The notes below the pieces were generated by a model. That model saw only the letters and a list, made by a program, of their open reading frames with translations. It did no database searches and had not been told where the DNA came from. This document shows, in pieces, positions 5,885-13,944 of a DNA stretch of 32,964 nucleotides (its first letter is position 1; each line of letters starts with the position of its first letter). The stretch comes from a virus. The stretch covers positions 1-32,964 of IMG/VR virus record IMGVR_UViG_3300002835_000656, one strand, 5' to 3'. A program made the translations under genes and the position numbers.

Positions 5885-6577
5885 ATGTCAAACGAAGAAC
5901 AAAACGGCTTTTTTGCCAAACCCGTGTTAGCACCAGTACGGGTTCTTAATCTCTATGCTTGTTTAGGAGGCAATAGATTATTATGGGAAAATTGCGAAGT
6001 TACTGCCGTTGAATGGGATGAAGAACTTGCAAAACTATATCAAGAGAGGTTTCCAAATGATAAGGTAATAATTGGCGATGCTCACAAATACTTATTAGAA
6101 CACTTTAAAGAGTTTGATTTTATTTGGAGTTCGCCACCTTGTCCGAGCCATTCAAGAGCAAGATTTGCAAGGCGAAATACAACTACGCCAATTTATCCTG
6201 ATTTGAAGCTGTATGAAGAAATATTGTTTTTAGAAAACTATTATGAGGGCAAATATTGTGTAGAAAATGTAATACCATATTACGAACCATTGATACCTGC
6301 AAAGAAAATCGGAAGGCATTTGTATTGGACAAATTTTAGGTTGCCGAATGATTTAGGAGAACGAAAGCACTCAATTATGGAAAGCAAAGACGAAACTAAA
6401 AAATGGTGCGAATTCCATAATTACGATTTTACTAAATACAAAGGCACTCAACCTGTTCAAAAAATTGCCCGAAATTTAGTTGATTACGAAGCTGGAAAAA
6501 CAATATTTAATATAGCTATGGGAATAATAAACAAACCTAAAACAAGCCAAGAATGTCTATTTGGAAACGAATGGTAG
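5885..6577 (+). CDS. Orphan DNA (cytosine-5)-methyltransferase
   Basis: 230 residues with C5-methyltransferase motifs in order. Motif I is LNLYACLGGNR (21-31, a variant of FxGxGG). Motif IV is SSPPCPSHS with the catalytic Cys86, and motif VI is VENV (126-129). A late AMG segment (NIAMG near 213) resembles motif X. The protein is shorter than bacterial Dcm enzymes (about 300-400 aa), so the target-recognition region, perhaps 140-190, is small. No restriction gene is adjacent, so it is an orphan enzyme, perhaps masking phage DNA from host nucleases. The gene is clearly more AT-rich than both neighbours and is flanked by short non-coding stretches, unlike the overlapping phage genes. This suggests separate acquisition. 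Confidence 0.85.
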   Translation: MSNEEQNGFFAKPVLAPVRVLNLYACLGGNRLLWENCEVTAVEWDEELAKLYQERFPNDKVIIGDAHKYLLEHFKEFDFIWSSPPCPSHSRARFARRNTTTPIYPDLKLYEEILFLENYYEGKYCVENVIPYYEPLIPAKKIGRHLYWTNFRLPNDLGERKHSIMESKDETKKWCEFHNYDFTKYKGTQPVQKIARNLVDYEAGKTIFNIAMGIINKPKTSQECLFGNEW

Positions 6578-6598
6578 TATTGGCACATAACTCACATA

Positions 6599-6628
6599 TT
6601 GGCGCAACTTAAAAAAAACTTACATTCG
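6599..6628 (+). promoter_or_regulatory. Candidate promoter of the secreted protease gene
   Basis: TTG at 6599-6601 and TACATTCG at 6621-6628 (7 of 8 bases fit TAnnTTTG) are separated by 19 nt, the preferred Bacteroidota spacing. Transcription would start about 5 nt before the ATG at 6640. TATTGGC occurs twice just upstream (6578-6584, 6597-6603), the second copy overlapping the -33 element. Confidence 0.4.
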
Positions 6629-6639
6629 CATAAAAAACG

Positions 6640-8889
6640 ATGCGAATCATTACACTTCTACTGCTGATATGCACCTACGTGTCGGCACAAGTTCCGCAGC
6701 TTCAATCGTTGCCGAACAGCACCAATGTTCTATTCCTTGACTTCGATGGCGCAGTAATAAACAACCCGAACTGGAGCGCAAGCACAATCAATGCTGCATC
6801 ATCAGGATTCACCACACAACAGATTCGTGATGTGTTCAATTCTGTTGCGAACTACTATTGGATATTCGACTTGAACGTAACCACAATCGAATCCGTATAT
6901 AACGCAGCACAGACAAGCAAGCGTGGCACTATTGTATTAACGCCAACGGATTCGTGGTATGGCGGTGTCGGCGGTGTTGCCTTTGTCGGCGCGTGGGGAT
7001 GGCAGGCATATCAACCGGGATTTGTATTCACTAAAAACATAACGAGCAACGGACAACCTGACTTCAAGAGCATTGCCAACGCAACAGCACACGAAGCAGG
7101 GCATATGTTGTACCTGAACCATCATTCAGAAAACAACGCACAAGGTCAAGCAGTAGCAGCTTACTATTACGGCAAGGGTGATGGCGAAACATCATTCGCA
7201 CCACAGATGGGCGTGGCATACGGTCGCAATATCGGGGCTTGGGTATGCGGACCAATCAGCGGTCCTTGTGGGTGGCGTATGTCGGGCGGCTTCAATATGC
7301 CGAACTGGCAGGATGACATCGCAGAATTATCACTACAACGTATAGGCGGCAAGGGTTACACGCCGCATCCAAAACTATTATCATTGAAAGCAGACGACAT
7401 CGGAAACACAACAGCAACGGCTAAGAATATCAACATTGTGAACAACGCAGTAAGTGATTCGGGTATGATAGGAATGTCGTTTACAAACACGACTTCATTT
7501 CATTACATAGACAATCCACCTGTAACTATATATGATGAAGATTACTTCAGGTTCACAACTACAACGGCGCAGAACTTCACCATCAACTGCAGACCATTTT
7601 CATTCAGGCAAACGGACAACTGGCAGGCGACAATGGACACAAGGCTAATAATACGCAACGCATCGGGCAACATCATTGCACAGGATTCCAACTTGCAGAA
7701 GTTGTCATCAAGCATAACGCTAATCAATCAGCCAGCAGGCACATACTTTATTCAGGTAGGTTCAGCAGCCAACCCGAATATGAATGCCCCCTGTTACGAC
7801 ACTGACCCGATTGCGAACAGACCACAGAACAAACGCTACAACAGCGTGGGCAGGTATTATATCACAGGCACATTCGCCCCTGCTTCATCCTTACCAGTAG
7901 TGACAATAGGCAACATCAGCACGACTTGTGCAGGGGTGCAGGCTAACATCACCAATCAATCACAGAATGCAACAAGCTATGTGTGGAACTTGGGCAGCGG
8001 CGCAACACCTGCCACATCAACGGCGATAAGTCCGAATGTAACCTATTCAACAGGCGGCACAAAGACTGTGACATTAACGGCGACGAATGTAAACGGCAGC
8101 ACAACGGCGACTAAGAACTTCACCATCACGAACCCGATGCAGGTATCAATCAATGCGCCATCGAGCGTACAGGCAGGCACACCGACCACAATCACAGCCA
8201 ACGCAACAGGCGGCACAGCACCATACACATACAAATGGGCAGGTGGACAGACCACGCAGAGCATCACCATCACGCAGACCGTGACGACATCATACGGCGT
8301 GACCGTTACATCGACGAACGGATGCACTGGCGATGGATTCGTGACCATCAGCATCAGCGTAACGCCACCACCCCCGACTTGCACACAGCCGACCATAACA
8401 GCATCAACAACGTGCCAAGCGGTAACGGTCAGCATTGCACCCAACACGAACTATCAATCCATATCATTCAGCTATGCAGTGAATGGCGGCGCACAGAACA
8501 CGCAGACCTTATCAGCACCATTCACAACCACATTACCGATACAGGCATCGAGCGTAATATTGAGGGCAACGGCAACCTGTACGAATGGCACGAAGTCGGC
8601 GACCAGTGAAATCACATACACCGTGCCTGCCATATCACAAGCACCGCCAGACTTCACCTTGTCATCAAGTGGCGGTAGGTGGACAACTACATTCGTAAAC
8701 AACGGCAGCAAGTTCTACGCAATACGCTTCCGCAATGCAGGCACAACGGCGTGGAGCGAAACGACAACTAATGGCTTAACCATCACACGACCTGCAACAA
8801 TAGGAACGACGATTGAAGTACAATCGCAGTCACGATGCCAGACAGGTTCGGGTGCTTGGTCATCATCTAAAACAATCACAATTCAATAG
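6640..8889 (+). CDS. Secreted metzincin-like metalloprotease with PKD and SprB-type repeats
   Basis: 749 residues. A signal peptide (MRIITLLLLICTYVSA) is followed by a protease domain. That domain begins LFLDFDGAVINN, has WIFDLNVTTIES, and carries the zinc motif HEAGHMLYLNHH. Ligands would be His151, His155 and His161 with catalytic Glu152, as in metzincins, although the usual Gly before the third His is Tyr. Around residues 225-410 is a beta-rich region with a DYFRF segment. Around 420-495 is a PKD-like domain (TSYVWNLGSGA). The next repeat (ATGGTAPYTYKWAGGQTTQS) resembles SprB adhesin repeats. Further Ig-like sequence completes the C terminus, with no obvious type IX sorting domain. Such enzymes are secreted by bacteria, so this is probably phage-borne cargo acting outside the host. 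Codon use resembles the phage genes. Confidence 0.85.
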   Translation: MRIITLLLLICTYVSAQVPQLQSLPNSTNVLFLDFDGAVINNPNWSASTINAASSGFTTQQIRDVFNSVANYYWIFDLNVTTIESVYNAAQTSKRGTIVLTPTDSWYGGVGGVAFVGAWGWQAYQPGFVFTKNITSNGQPDFKSIANATAHEAGHMLYLNHHSENNAQGQAVAAYYYGKGDGETSFAPQMGVAYGRNIGAWVCGPISGPCGWRMSGGFNMPNWQDDIAELSLQRIGGKGYTPHPKLLSLKADDIGNTTATAKNINIVNNAVSDSGMIGMSFTNTTSFHYIDNPPVTIYDEDYFRFTTTTAQNFTINCRPFSFRQTDNWQATMDTRLIIRNASGNIIAQDSNLQKLSSSITLINQPAGTYFIQVGSAANPNMNAPCYDTDPIANRPQNKRYNSVGRYYITGTFAPASSLPVVTIGNISTTCAGVQANITNQSQNATSYVWNLGSGATPATSTAISPNVTYSTGGTKTVTLTATNVNGSTTATKNFTITNPMQVSINAPSSVQAGTPTTITANATGGTAPYTYKWAGGQTTQSITITQTVTTSYGVTVTSTNGCTGDGFVTISISVTPPPPTCTQPTITASTTCQAVTVSIAPNTNYQSISFSYAVNGGAQNTQTLSAPFTTTLPIQASSVILRATATCTNGTKSATSEITYTVPAISQAPPDFTLSSSGGRWTTTFVNNGSKFYAIRFRNAGTTAWSETTTNGLTITRPATIGTTIEVQSQSRCQTGSGAWSSSKTITIQ

Positions 8890-8891
8890 AT

Positions 8892-9287
8892 ATGAAAACA
8901 CTAATTACAATCATACTGACAACGATATGCCTATCATCGGTTGCGCAGATTAAAATGGCGGACAAAATCATCATCAGAGGCAAGTCATTCGACCTGCTAT
9001 CTGAAGCAAAGAACAACGACCTGTTGGACATCGAGTTCCACGATGGCAAGCTATTTACTAAGGCGACCGACTTGGTGATGAACCTGACCTTTGACAGCGA
9101 ATACACACGCAGCTTCACCATTACAGGCTTAACGGTCAAGGCACGCCTGAACATCAACAACAACGGCGATGGTGTCATATCGGGCAACTTGCAGATGGAT
9201 GGCAGCGATGAAGTGTACATCCTTGACAGCTATCAGGGCAAGTACATATTTTTGCGCAAGCCCAAAGAAGTGCTGATACAGGAATGA
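8892..9287 (+). CDS. Small secreted protein, 131 aa
   Basis: A signal peptide (MKTLITIILTTICLSSVAQ) is followed by about 110 residues rich in beta-strand patterns (KIIIRGKSFDLLSEA, NGDGVISGNLQMDGSDEVYI). No family is recognised. It starts 2 nt after the metalloprotease stop, so the two are almost certainly co-expressed and exported together. It might be a partner, inhibitor or substrate of the protease. The stop overlaps the resolvase start by 4 nt, which ties the cargo to the phage operon. Confidence 0.7.
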   Translation: MKTLITIILTTICLSSVAQIKMADKIIIRGKSFDLLSEAKNNDLLDIEFHDGKLFTKATDLVMNLTFDSEYTRSFTITGLTVKARLNINNNGDGVISGNLQMDGSDEVYILDSYQGKYIFLRKPKEVLIQE

Positions 9288-9721
9288 CGATTGACAACAA
9301 CATATTGTATATAGGCATAGACCCCGACATTGACAAGTCTGGGTTATGTGTTTATGACCGATATGCTGAAGATAAGATACAACTATTCACGGCATCATTC
9401 TTTGATGCGTTGCAGACGATTGAAGAGTGGAACAGCAGGCGCAGAACGATTGTAAAGCTTGAAGCAGGGTGGCTGAATAAGAAAAGCAACTGGCACGGCG
9501 GCAAGTCAAACGTGGCGCAGAAAATAGCCAAGAACGTGGGTGAGAATCACGCAGTAGGTAAGTTGATTGAGGTGTACTGCATCCGCAACAACTATCAATG
9601 CCACCTTGTCATCCCTAAGAAGCACAAGGTCAATGCCGAGCAATTCAAACGGCTTACAGGATACGACAAGCGAACGAATCAGGAGGTGCGAGATGCAGCA
9701 ATGTTAGTATATGGCTTATGA
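9284..9721 (+). CDS. RuvC-like Holliday-junction resolvase
   Basis: 145 residues of RNase H-like fold. It has an N-terminal strand with YIGIDPDIDKSGLCVYD (first catalytic Asp13), a second acidic site in VKLEAGW (Glu60), and a C-terminal helix NQEVRDAAMLVYG (Asp137). This is the acidic layout of RuvC-type resolvases. In phages these enzymes cut branched DNA before packaging, which fits the position ahead of the late genes. Third and fourth acidic residues cannot be placed with certainty by eye. Confidence 0.78.
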   Translation: MTIDNNILYIGIDPDIDKSGLCVYDRYAEDKIQLFTASFFDALQTIEEWNSRRRTIVKLEAGWLNKKSNWHGGKSNVAQKIAKNVGENHAVGKLIEVYCIRNNYQCHLVIPKKHKVNAEQFKRLTGYDKRTNQEVRDAAMLVYGL

Positions 9722-11418
9722 CCTTTCACGACTTATATACAGGCAGCGAGTTGTTGAGCATCTGCAAGAAGATAACCAACAACCACGACCTGACAGACGA
9801 CCTATATCAAGAAGTGTTATTGTGCCTGTTGGAGTACGACAAGAATAAACTTGCAGCTATTGAAGCACAAGGGTCGAATAACATCAAGTTCTTTGCAGTT
9901 CGTATTGTGATGACAATGTGGCGCAGTCCACGTTCGACATTCAACTACAAGTACAGGAAGCACCTACACGATGAACTGAATGAAAATATAAATGTGGTTA
10001 CTTTTGATGAAACAAAAACTACAACCTATGACGAAGCAGGCATCCAAGACTACATCCAAGAGCAAGAAAAAAGTTACGGCAGCATCGGCAAGTACCCCTA
10101 CGATGCACGGATATTGCAGCACTATATCGCAGAGGGTTCAATTCGCAAGCTGCACCGAGAGACAGGCATCCCGACATCAGCCATCCACTTCTCGCTAAAG
10201 AAAAGCAAAAGACAAATCAAAGACTATATGAACAACCAACCATACAAGGTGCTGATGCTTCGCAACGTACCTGAATCTGGCGTAGAGTACCACCGATGCC
10301 TTATTCCTGCACACCATATCGCAGACAACTACAAGCACATCGACATCACGCTAATCAACACAATAGACCAAGCGAAAGCAGATTTTTTTAAGAGCTATCA
10401 GTTGTTAGTAATCACAAGGCAGGCATCGAGGTCAATCAACCCTGTACACGTAATCAACACAGCCAAGCAGGCAGGATGCAAAGTGTTGTACGATATTGAC
10501 GATTACTGGGTACTGCCACACGACCACGTTCTATACTATGCATATAACAGAGAAGAATCAAACAGAGTGGTGGACACGATACGAGCGGCAGACTATGTGA
10601 CCACAACGACATCATACCTTGCAGACAAGATAAAGAACTACAACACCAATGTAGAGGTATTGCCGAACGGCATCAATCCAGACCAACCGCAATGGAGCAG
10701 TACGGCAACGGAATCAGACCTTGTGCGTGTCGGATGGCAGGGCGGCATCTGTCATTTGCCTGACATACAGATGATGGCTGATGGGATGGAAAGGCTACAC
10801 GATGACTTGTCAATAAATGGCAAGTATCAGGTTGTGTATGGTGGGTTCAGCAATGGACAAAAGCAGGCATTGCTTATCAACGGCGTGTATGAAGAACGAC
10901 CAATCCAGATTCAGGCGCAGGAATCATACAAATACGAAAAGGTGTTCACAAACAACTACAACTGCCTATCGCCTGACTATGCAGCTGAGTTAAAGAAATA
11001 CGAAACGACCAACATCACGACTAACGAAAAGTACAGGCGTATATGGGGCAAGGACATATACAACTACGGCTACCTATTAGACGAAATGGATGTGTGCCTT
11101 GTGCCGCTTAAGGAGAACGAGTTCAACAAATGCAAGTCGCCGCTTAAACTTGCAGAAGCAGGATTCAAGAAGAAGCCGTGCATCGTATCAAATATCCATC
11201 CCTATCAGCCGCACTACAATGGAAGCAACTACGTGCCAGTTGAACCTAACCGAAGCCATAAAGATTGGTATAAGCAAATCAAGCGAATGATTGAAAGCCC
11301 TGCAATGCGTGAGGACTATGGCAACGCACTATATGAATCGGTCAAGCATAAATTTCACATCGACACCGTAAATAAAAAACGTGTACAGTTATGGAACTTC
11401 ATCGTGAATGGATATTGA
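9718..11418 (+). CDS. Fusion of sigma-70-like domain and GT-B glycosyltransferase
   Basis: 566 residues in one unbroken frame. Residues 1-170 look like a small phage sigma-70-type factor. They have a region-2-like segment NHDLTDDLYQEVLLCLLEYD (23-42) and a region-4-like HTH (GSIRKLHRETGIPTSAIHFS, 141-160), then a basic helix. From about 175 the protein is a GT-B glycosyltransferase (GT4-like). It has YKVLMLRNVPESGVEYHRC, LPNGINPDQ, RVGWQGGICHLPD, DVCLVPLKENEF, and the donor-site motif SPLKLAEAGFKKKPCIVS. An in-frame ATG at 10228 (residue 171), preceded by A-rich sequence, could start a separate 396-aa glycosyltransferase. The start overlaps the resolvase stop. The sigma half might drive late promoters; that is inference. 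Confidence 0.8.
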   Translation: MTFHDLYTGSELLSICKKITNNHDLTDDLYQEVLLCLLEYDKNKLAAIEAQGSNNIKFFAVRIVMTMWRSPRSTFNYKYRKHLHDELNENINVVTFDETKTTTYDEAGIQDYIQEQEKSYGSIGKYPYDARILQHYIAEGSIRKLHRETGIPTSAIHFSLKKSKRQIKDYMNNQPYKVLMLRNVPESGVEYHRCLIPAHHIADNYKHIDITLINTIDQAKADFFKSYQLLVITRQASRSINPVHVINTAKQAGCKVLYDIDDYWVLPHDHVLYYAYNREESNRVVDTIRAADYVTTTTSYLADKIKNYNTNVEVLPNGINPDQPQWSSTATESDLVRVGWQGGICHLPDIQMMADGMERLHDDLSINGKYQVVYGGFSNGQKQALLINGVYEERPIQIQAQESYKYEKVFTNNYNCLSPDYAAELKKYETTNITTNEKYRRIWGKDIYNYGYLLDEMDVCLVPLKENEFNKCKSPLKLAEAGFKKKPCIVSNIHPYQPHYNGSNYVPVEPNRSHKDWYKQIKRMIESPAMREDYGNALYESVKHKFHIDTVNKKRVQLWNFIVNGY

Positions 11419-11654
11419 TATTGTCGCCGTTTATTGCAGCAGCCATCTACCCTGTGAGCAATGTGGTACAGACATTCAAGTGGTTCTTCAACATCAAACG
11501 AATGAAGCCATTTGATTGCACGAAGTGCCTATCGTTTTGGGTATGCCTGACATTGGGCATCATCAACCACGTGTCATTTGAAATATTAATACCTTTGTGC
11601 TTTACATCGATGTTTGCAGGGTATATAATTACAAAATACATCACCAAGCTATGA
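11391..11654 (+). CDS. Conserved phage membrane protein with C-x-x-C motif, 87 aa
   Basis: Two or three hydrophobic segments (ILILSPFIAAAIYPV, FWVCLTLGII, LIPLCFTSMFAGYII) with a central motif KPFDCTKCLSFW. The FxCxxCxxFW pattern is typical of small phage and bacterial membrane proteins of unknown function. The gene overlaps the fusion gene by 28 nt and the next by 4 nt. It sits in the glycan module, where a membrane anchor or transport role is possible but unproven. Confidence 0.65.
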   Translation: MELHREWILILSPFIAAAIYPVSNVVQTFKWFFNIKRMKPFDCTKCLSFWVCLTLGIINHVSFEILIPLCFTSMFAGYIITKYITKL

Positions 11655-11878
11655 ACCAATCACAATACGAAAGACTAAAGGCTGCGTGGACTACATACAA
11701 CACGTGGAAAGTGGCAGGCTTCGTATCGGGCGACAACCAATCTCAGGCAAACCTGATGACGATGCTATCCGTACATATTGAGTTGTTCAATATGCCACCG
11801 CCTGACTTGTCTTGTCCATCTTGCGTACAGGATATGATGAAACGATTATATGAACATTCAAACTACACCTATGAATAA
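11651..11878 (+). CDS. Hypothetical protein, 75 aa, with CPSC pair
   Basis: I choose ATG 11651 (MNQSQYERLKAAW) because it overlaps the preceding stop (ATGA); a longer frame upstream would run deep inside the membrane-protein gene. The protein is helical and ends DLSCPSCVQDMMKRLYEHSN, so one CxxC pair is present. The CxxC followed by a helix resembles small phage proteins of unknown role. It overlaps the glycosyltransferase start by 8 nt. Confidence 0.55.
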   Translation: MNQSQYERLKAAWTTYNTWKVAGFVSGDNQSQANLMTMLSVHIELFNMPPPDLSCPSCVQDMMKRLYEHSNYTYE

Positions 11879-12644
11879 GGCACTGATAGCAATGGCAGTG
11901 TATAATACTGCTGAGAATAAAAAGTTTGAGGTAACGAAGCGCACCATTGATGGTCTAATTAATTCATATGTTCACCATAGACATGACCTATACATTATCG
12001 ATAATGGCTCGCATCATGAAACAATTGATTACATTTTATCACTACCCAAACGAGTAACAAAGATATTTAATGGGGCAAACATCGGAACTGCAAGAGCAAT
12101 CAATAAGGCATGGCAGTTTAGGAAGCAAGGTCAACACGCAATAAAGATGGATGATGATGTAATAATTCATTGTGATAATTGGGTTGAACAGATGATTGAA
12201 GCAATTGATTGTGACCATAACATTGGCATCGTAGGGCTGAAGAGAAAGGATTGTTGGGAGCATCCAAAGCATGAAGAAGAAGATTATAAGTCAACACTTA
12301 TTCAATTGCCACATACACCTGGAAGTCGATGGATAAATGTAGAAGTAGTTAGGCACGTCATAGGAACTTGCCAAATGTATAACTCTGCATTACTGGATAA
12401 GATGGGATTCCTATATCAACCTTCACTCTATGGGTATGATGACGTGATTGCATCGCATAAGTCACAGATAGCAGGGTTCTATAATTGCTTCCTAAACCAC
12501 ATCGACATTGACCACATCGACGAAGGAAATACACCTTATCAGTCATGGAAAGAAAAACATAGCAGCGAAGTGACACAAGAAGTAATTAACTTTGTTCACC
12601 AAATGATAAGAGGTGAACGTGAAATTTATCAACCATTTTACTAA
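11871..12644 (+). CDS. GT-A (family 2-like) glycosyltransferase
   Basis: 257 residues from ATG 11871; a start 21 nt upstream is possible. GT-A features are the first strand ALIAMAVYNT, LYIIDNGS (40-47), NIGTARAINKAW (70-81) and the metal-binding site KMDDDVIIH (Asp94-Asp96). Later come RHVIGTCQMYNSALLDKMGF and a GYDDV acidic site. Such enzymes move sugars from nucleotide donors to acceptors. The gene is more AT-rich than the phage average, as is the next one, so they may have been acquired together. The sugar and acceptor cannot be read from the sequence. Confidence 0.85.
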   Translation: MNKALIAMAVYNTAENKKFEVTKRTIDGLINSYVHHRHDLYIIDNGSHHETIDYILSLPKRVTKIFNGANIGTARAINKAWQFRKQGQHAIKMDDDVIIHCDNWVEQMIEAIDCDHNIGIVGLKRKDCWEHPKHEEEDYKSTLIQLPHTPGSRWINVEVVRHVIGTCQMYNSALLDKMGFLYQPSLYGYDDVIASHKSQIAGFYNCFLNHIDIDHIDEGNTPYQSWKEKHSSEVTQEVINFVHQMIRGEREIYQPFY

Positions 12645-13288
12645 TGATAGTTATAACTAAGATATATACAGAAACACCTTACACTATTCAGATGGTCAAG
12701 TCATTTGAAAAACAAGGATATGAAGTTGCAGTATTGAAAGGACCACACAAAGGAAATGGAGAACTGCTTCGAGAACTTTATGAATGCTACAAGCAAGCAG
12801 CAACAGGTCATAAGACATTCTGTTATTCGGATGGGGCTGATACTTATTGCCAAAAGGCTTTTGATGCACCAAAAGATAAAATAATCTATTCAACAGAAAA
12901 GGCATTGTTCCCTCCACTGGAAGGACTTCAATATCCTGACAAGCCAGTAGTTAACTCAAAATGGAAACATTTGAATGGAGGTGGCGTATGTGGTAGTTTA
13001 GAAGTCATGATTGAATTTATGGAAAAATATGGATTGACAAAACTTACCAATGAAGCAACGGCACAGCTTGAACTTCACTATGCATATTTTGAAACATTAA
13101 AAGATGGCTTTCCATTTGAATTAGATTTTGATTGTAAAATATTTCAATGCATAGCACACATGGAAGAGGGTGACTTTGAATATAAAGATGGGTTGGTCCA
13201 CAACAAAATAACAAAAACAACACCTGCAATTATTCACGCTAATGGAATTACACCCACCCCTAAAGAGTGGGGATTTAAAATTTGGTAA
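12644..13288 (+). CDS. PLOD-type (procollagen galactosyltransferase-like) glycosyltransferase
   Basis: 214 residues with the motif set of the PLOD1-3-like glycosyltransferase domain. It has TKIYTETPYTI at the N terminus, the acidic site YSDGADTY (61-68), the nucleotide-sugar region IIYSTEKALFPP, LNGGGVCGS (110-118), the acidic LDFDCKIFQ, and IIHANGI near the C terminus. In animals this domain glycosylates hydroxylysine; viral and bacterial relatives are mostly uncharacterised. It starts on the last base of the preceding gene's stop codon, so the two are coupled. AT-rich composition matches its partner. Confidence 0.75.
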   Translation: MIVITKIYTETPYTIQMVKSFEKQGYEVAVLKGPHKGNGELLRELYECYKQAATGHKTFCYSDGADTYCQKAFDAPKDKIIYSTEKALFPPLEGLQYPDKPVVNSKWKHLNGGGVCGSLEVMIEFMEKYGLTKLTNEATAQLELHYAYFETLKDGFPFELDFDCKIFQCIAHMEEGDFEYKDGLVHNKITKTTPAIIHANGITPTPKEWGFKIW

Positions 13289-13308
13289 TATGTCATAAAA
13301 GCAAGGCA

Positions 13309-13944
13309 ATGATTTCAATATACGACATCACAGCAGAATTTGAAAGGAAGCTATGCGAGTACACAGGTTCACCATATGCAGTGGCAGTAGATAATCAAAG
13401 CAATGCGTTATTTCTTGCCCTTATGTATGAAAAGCATATGGGTAAGGTAGTCAACAAGACAATCAGCATCCCATCGCACACCTATCCATCAGTGCCTTGT
13501 GCAATCATACATTCAGGCAATAAGGTGAACTTCATACCGAGCGACAGAACATTAACTGGCGAATATCAGCTTATAGGCAGTTCGGTTTGGGATTCAGCAT
13601 TGCGATTTACAGCAGGTATGTATCGAGAACATCAGTATCAATGCTTATCATTTACAGGACCATACAAGCATCTAAAACTTGGCAAGGCAGGGGCGATACT
13701 TACTGACAATTTTTATGCGTATAATTGGTTCAAGCGTGCGAGGTTCAGCGGCAGGGGTGAATGCAGCTACCACGTAGATACATTCGAGATGCTTGGGTGG
13801 AACTTTTATCTGTTACCTGAAATAGCGGCAAAGGGCGTTCGAGATATGCAGCAGTTCTACAACTTGGATGGCACGGCAAAGGAAATGCCAGACATCAGCT
13901 TGCCTTATCCTGATTTGTCTAAATTCGCAGTATATTATGAATAG
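13309..13944 (+). CDS. Shortened DegT/DnrJ/EryC1/StrS-family aminotransferase
   Basis: 211 residues from ATG 13309; a TTG upstream is possible. Sugar-aminotransferase features can be followed in order. They are FERKLCEYTGSPYAVAVDN (11-29), IPSHTYPSVPCAIIHSG (54-70), a PLP-ring Asp in VWDSALRFTAG (Asp95), the probable PLP lysine in LSFTGPYKHLKLGKAGAI (Lys120), and WNFYLLPEIAAKGV, matching the GxNxRxxExxAA segment. Full enzymes have about 370 residues. This one lacks most of the segment between the substrate loop and the PLP Asp, and the whole C-terminal small domain. It may be a minimal enzyme or an inactive relative. The acetyltransferase next door is the usual partner of such enzymes. Confidence 0.72.
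   Translation: MISIYDITAEFERKLCEYTGSPYAVAVDNQSNALFLALMYEKHMGKVVNKTISIPSHTYPSVPCAIIHSGNKVNFIPSDRTLTGEYQLIGSSVWDSALRFTAGMYREHQYQCLSFTGPYKHLKLGKAGAILTDNFYAYNWFKRARFSGRGECSYHVDTFEMLGWNFYLLPEIAAKGVRDMQQFYNLDGTAKEMPDISLPYPDLSKFAVYYE

Noticed and set aside
8043-8447. 134-codon reverse-strand frame inside the metalloprotease gene
   Set aside because: Val-rich antisense of the Thr/Asn-rich repeat region; no start signal or motif.
11597-11650. Upstream start for the 75-aa gene after the membrane protein
   Set aside because: The extension lies entirely inside the membrane-protein gene; ATG 11651 forms the usual ATGA overlap.
13868-13936. Upstream start for the acetyltransferase gene
   Set aside because: The extra residues are cysteine-rich and antithetical to the family; ATG 13937 gives the expected AIVGSGGFG start and overlaps the previous stop.
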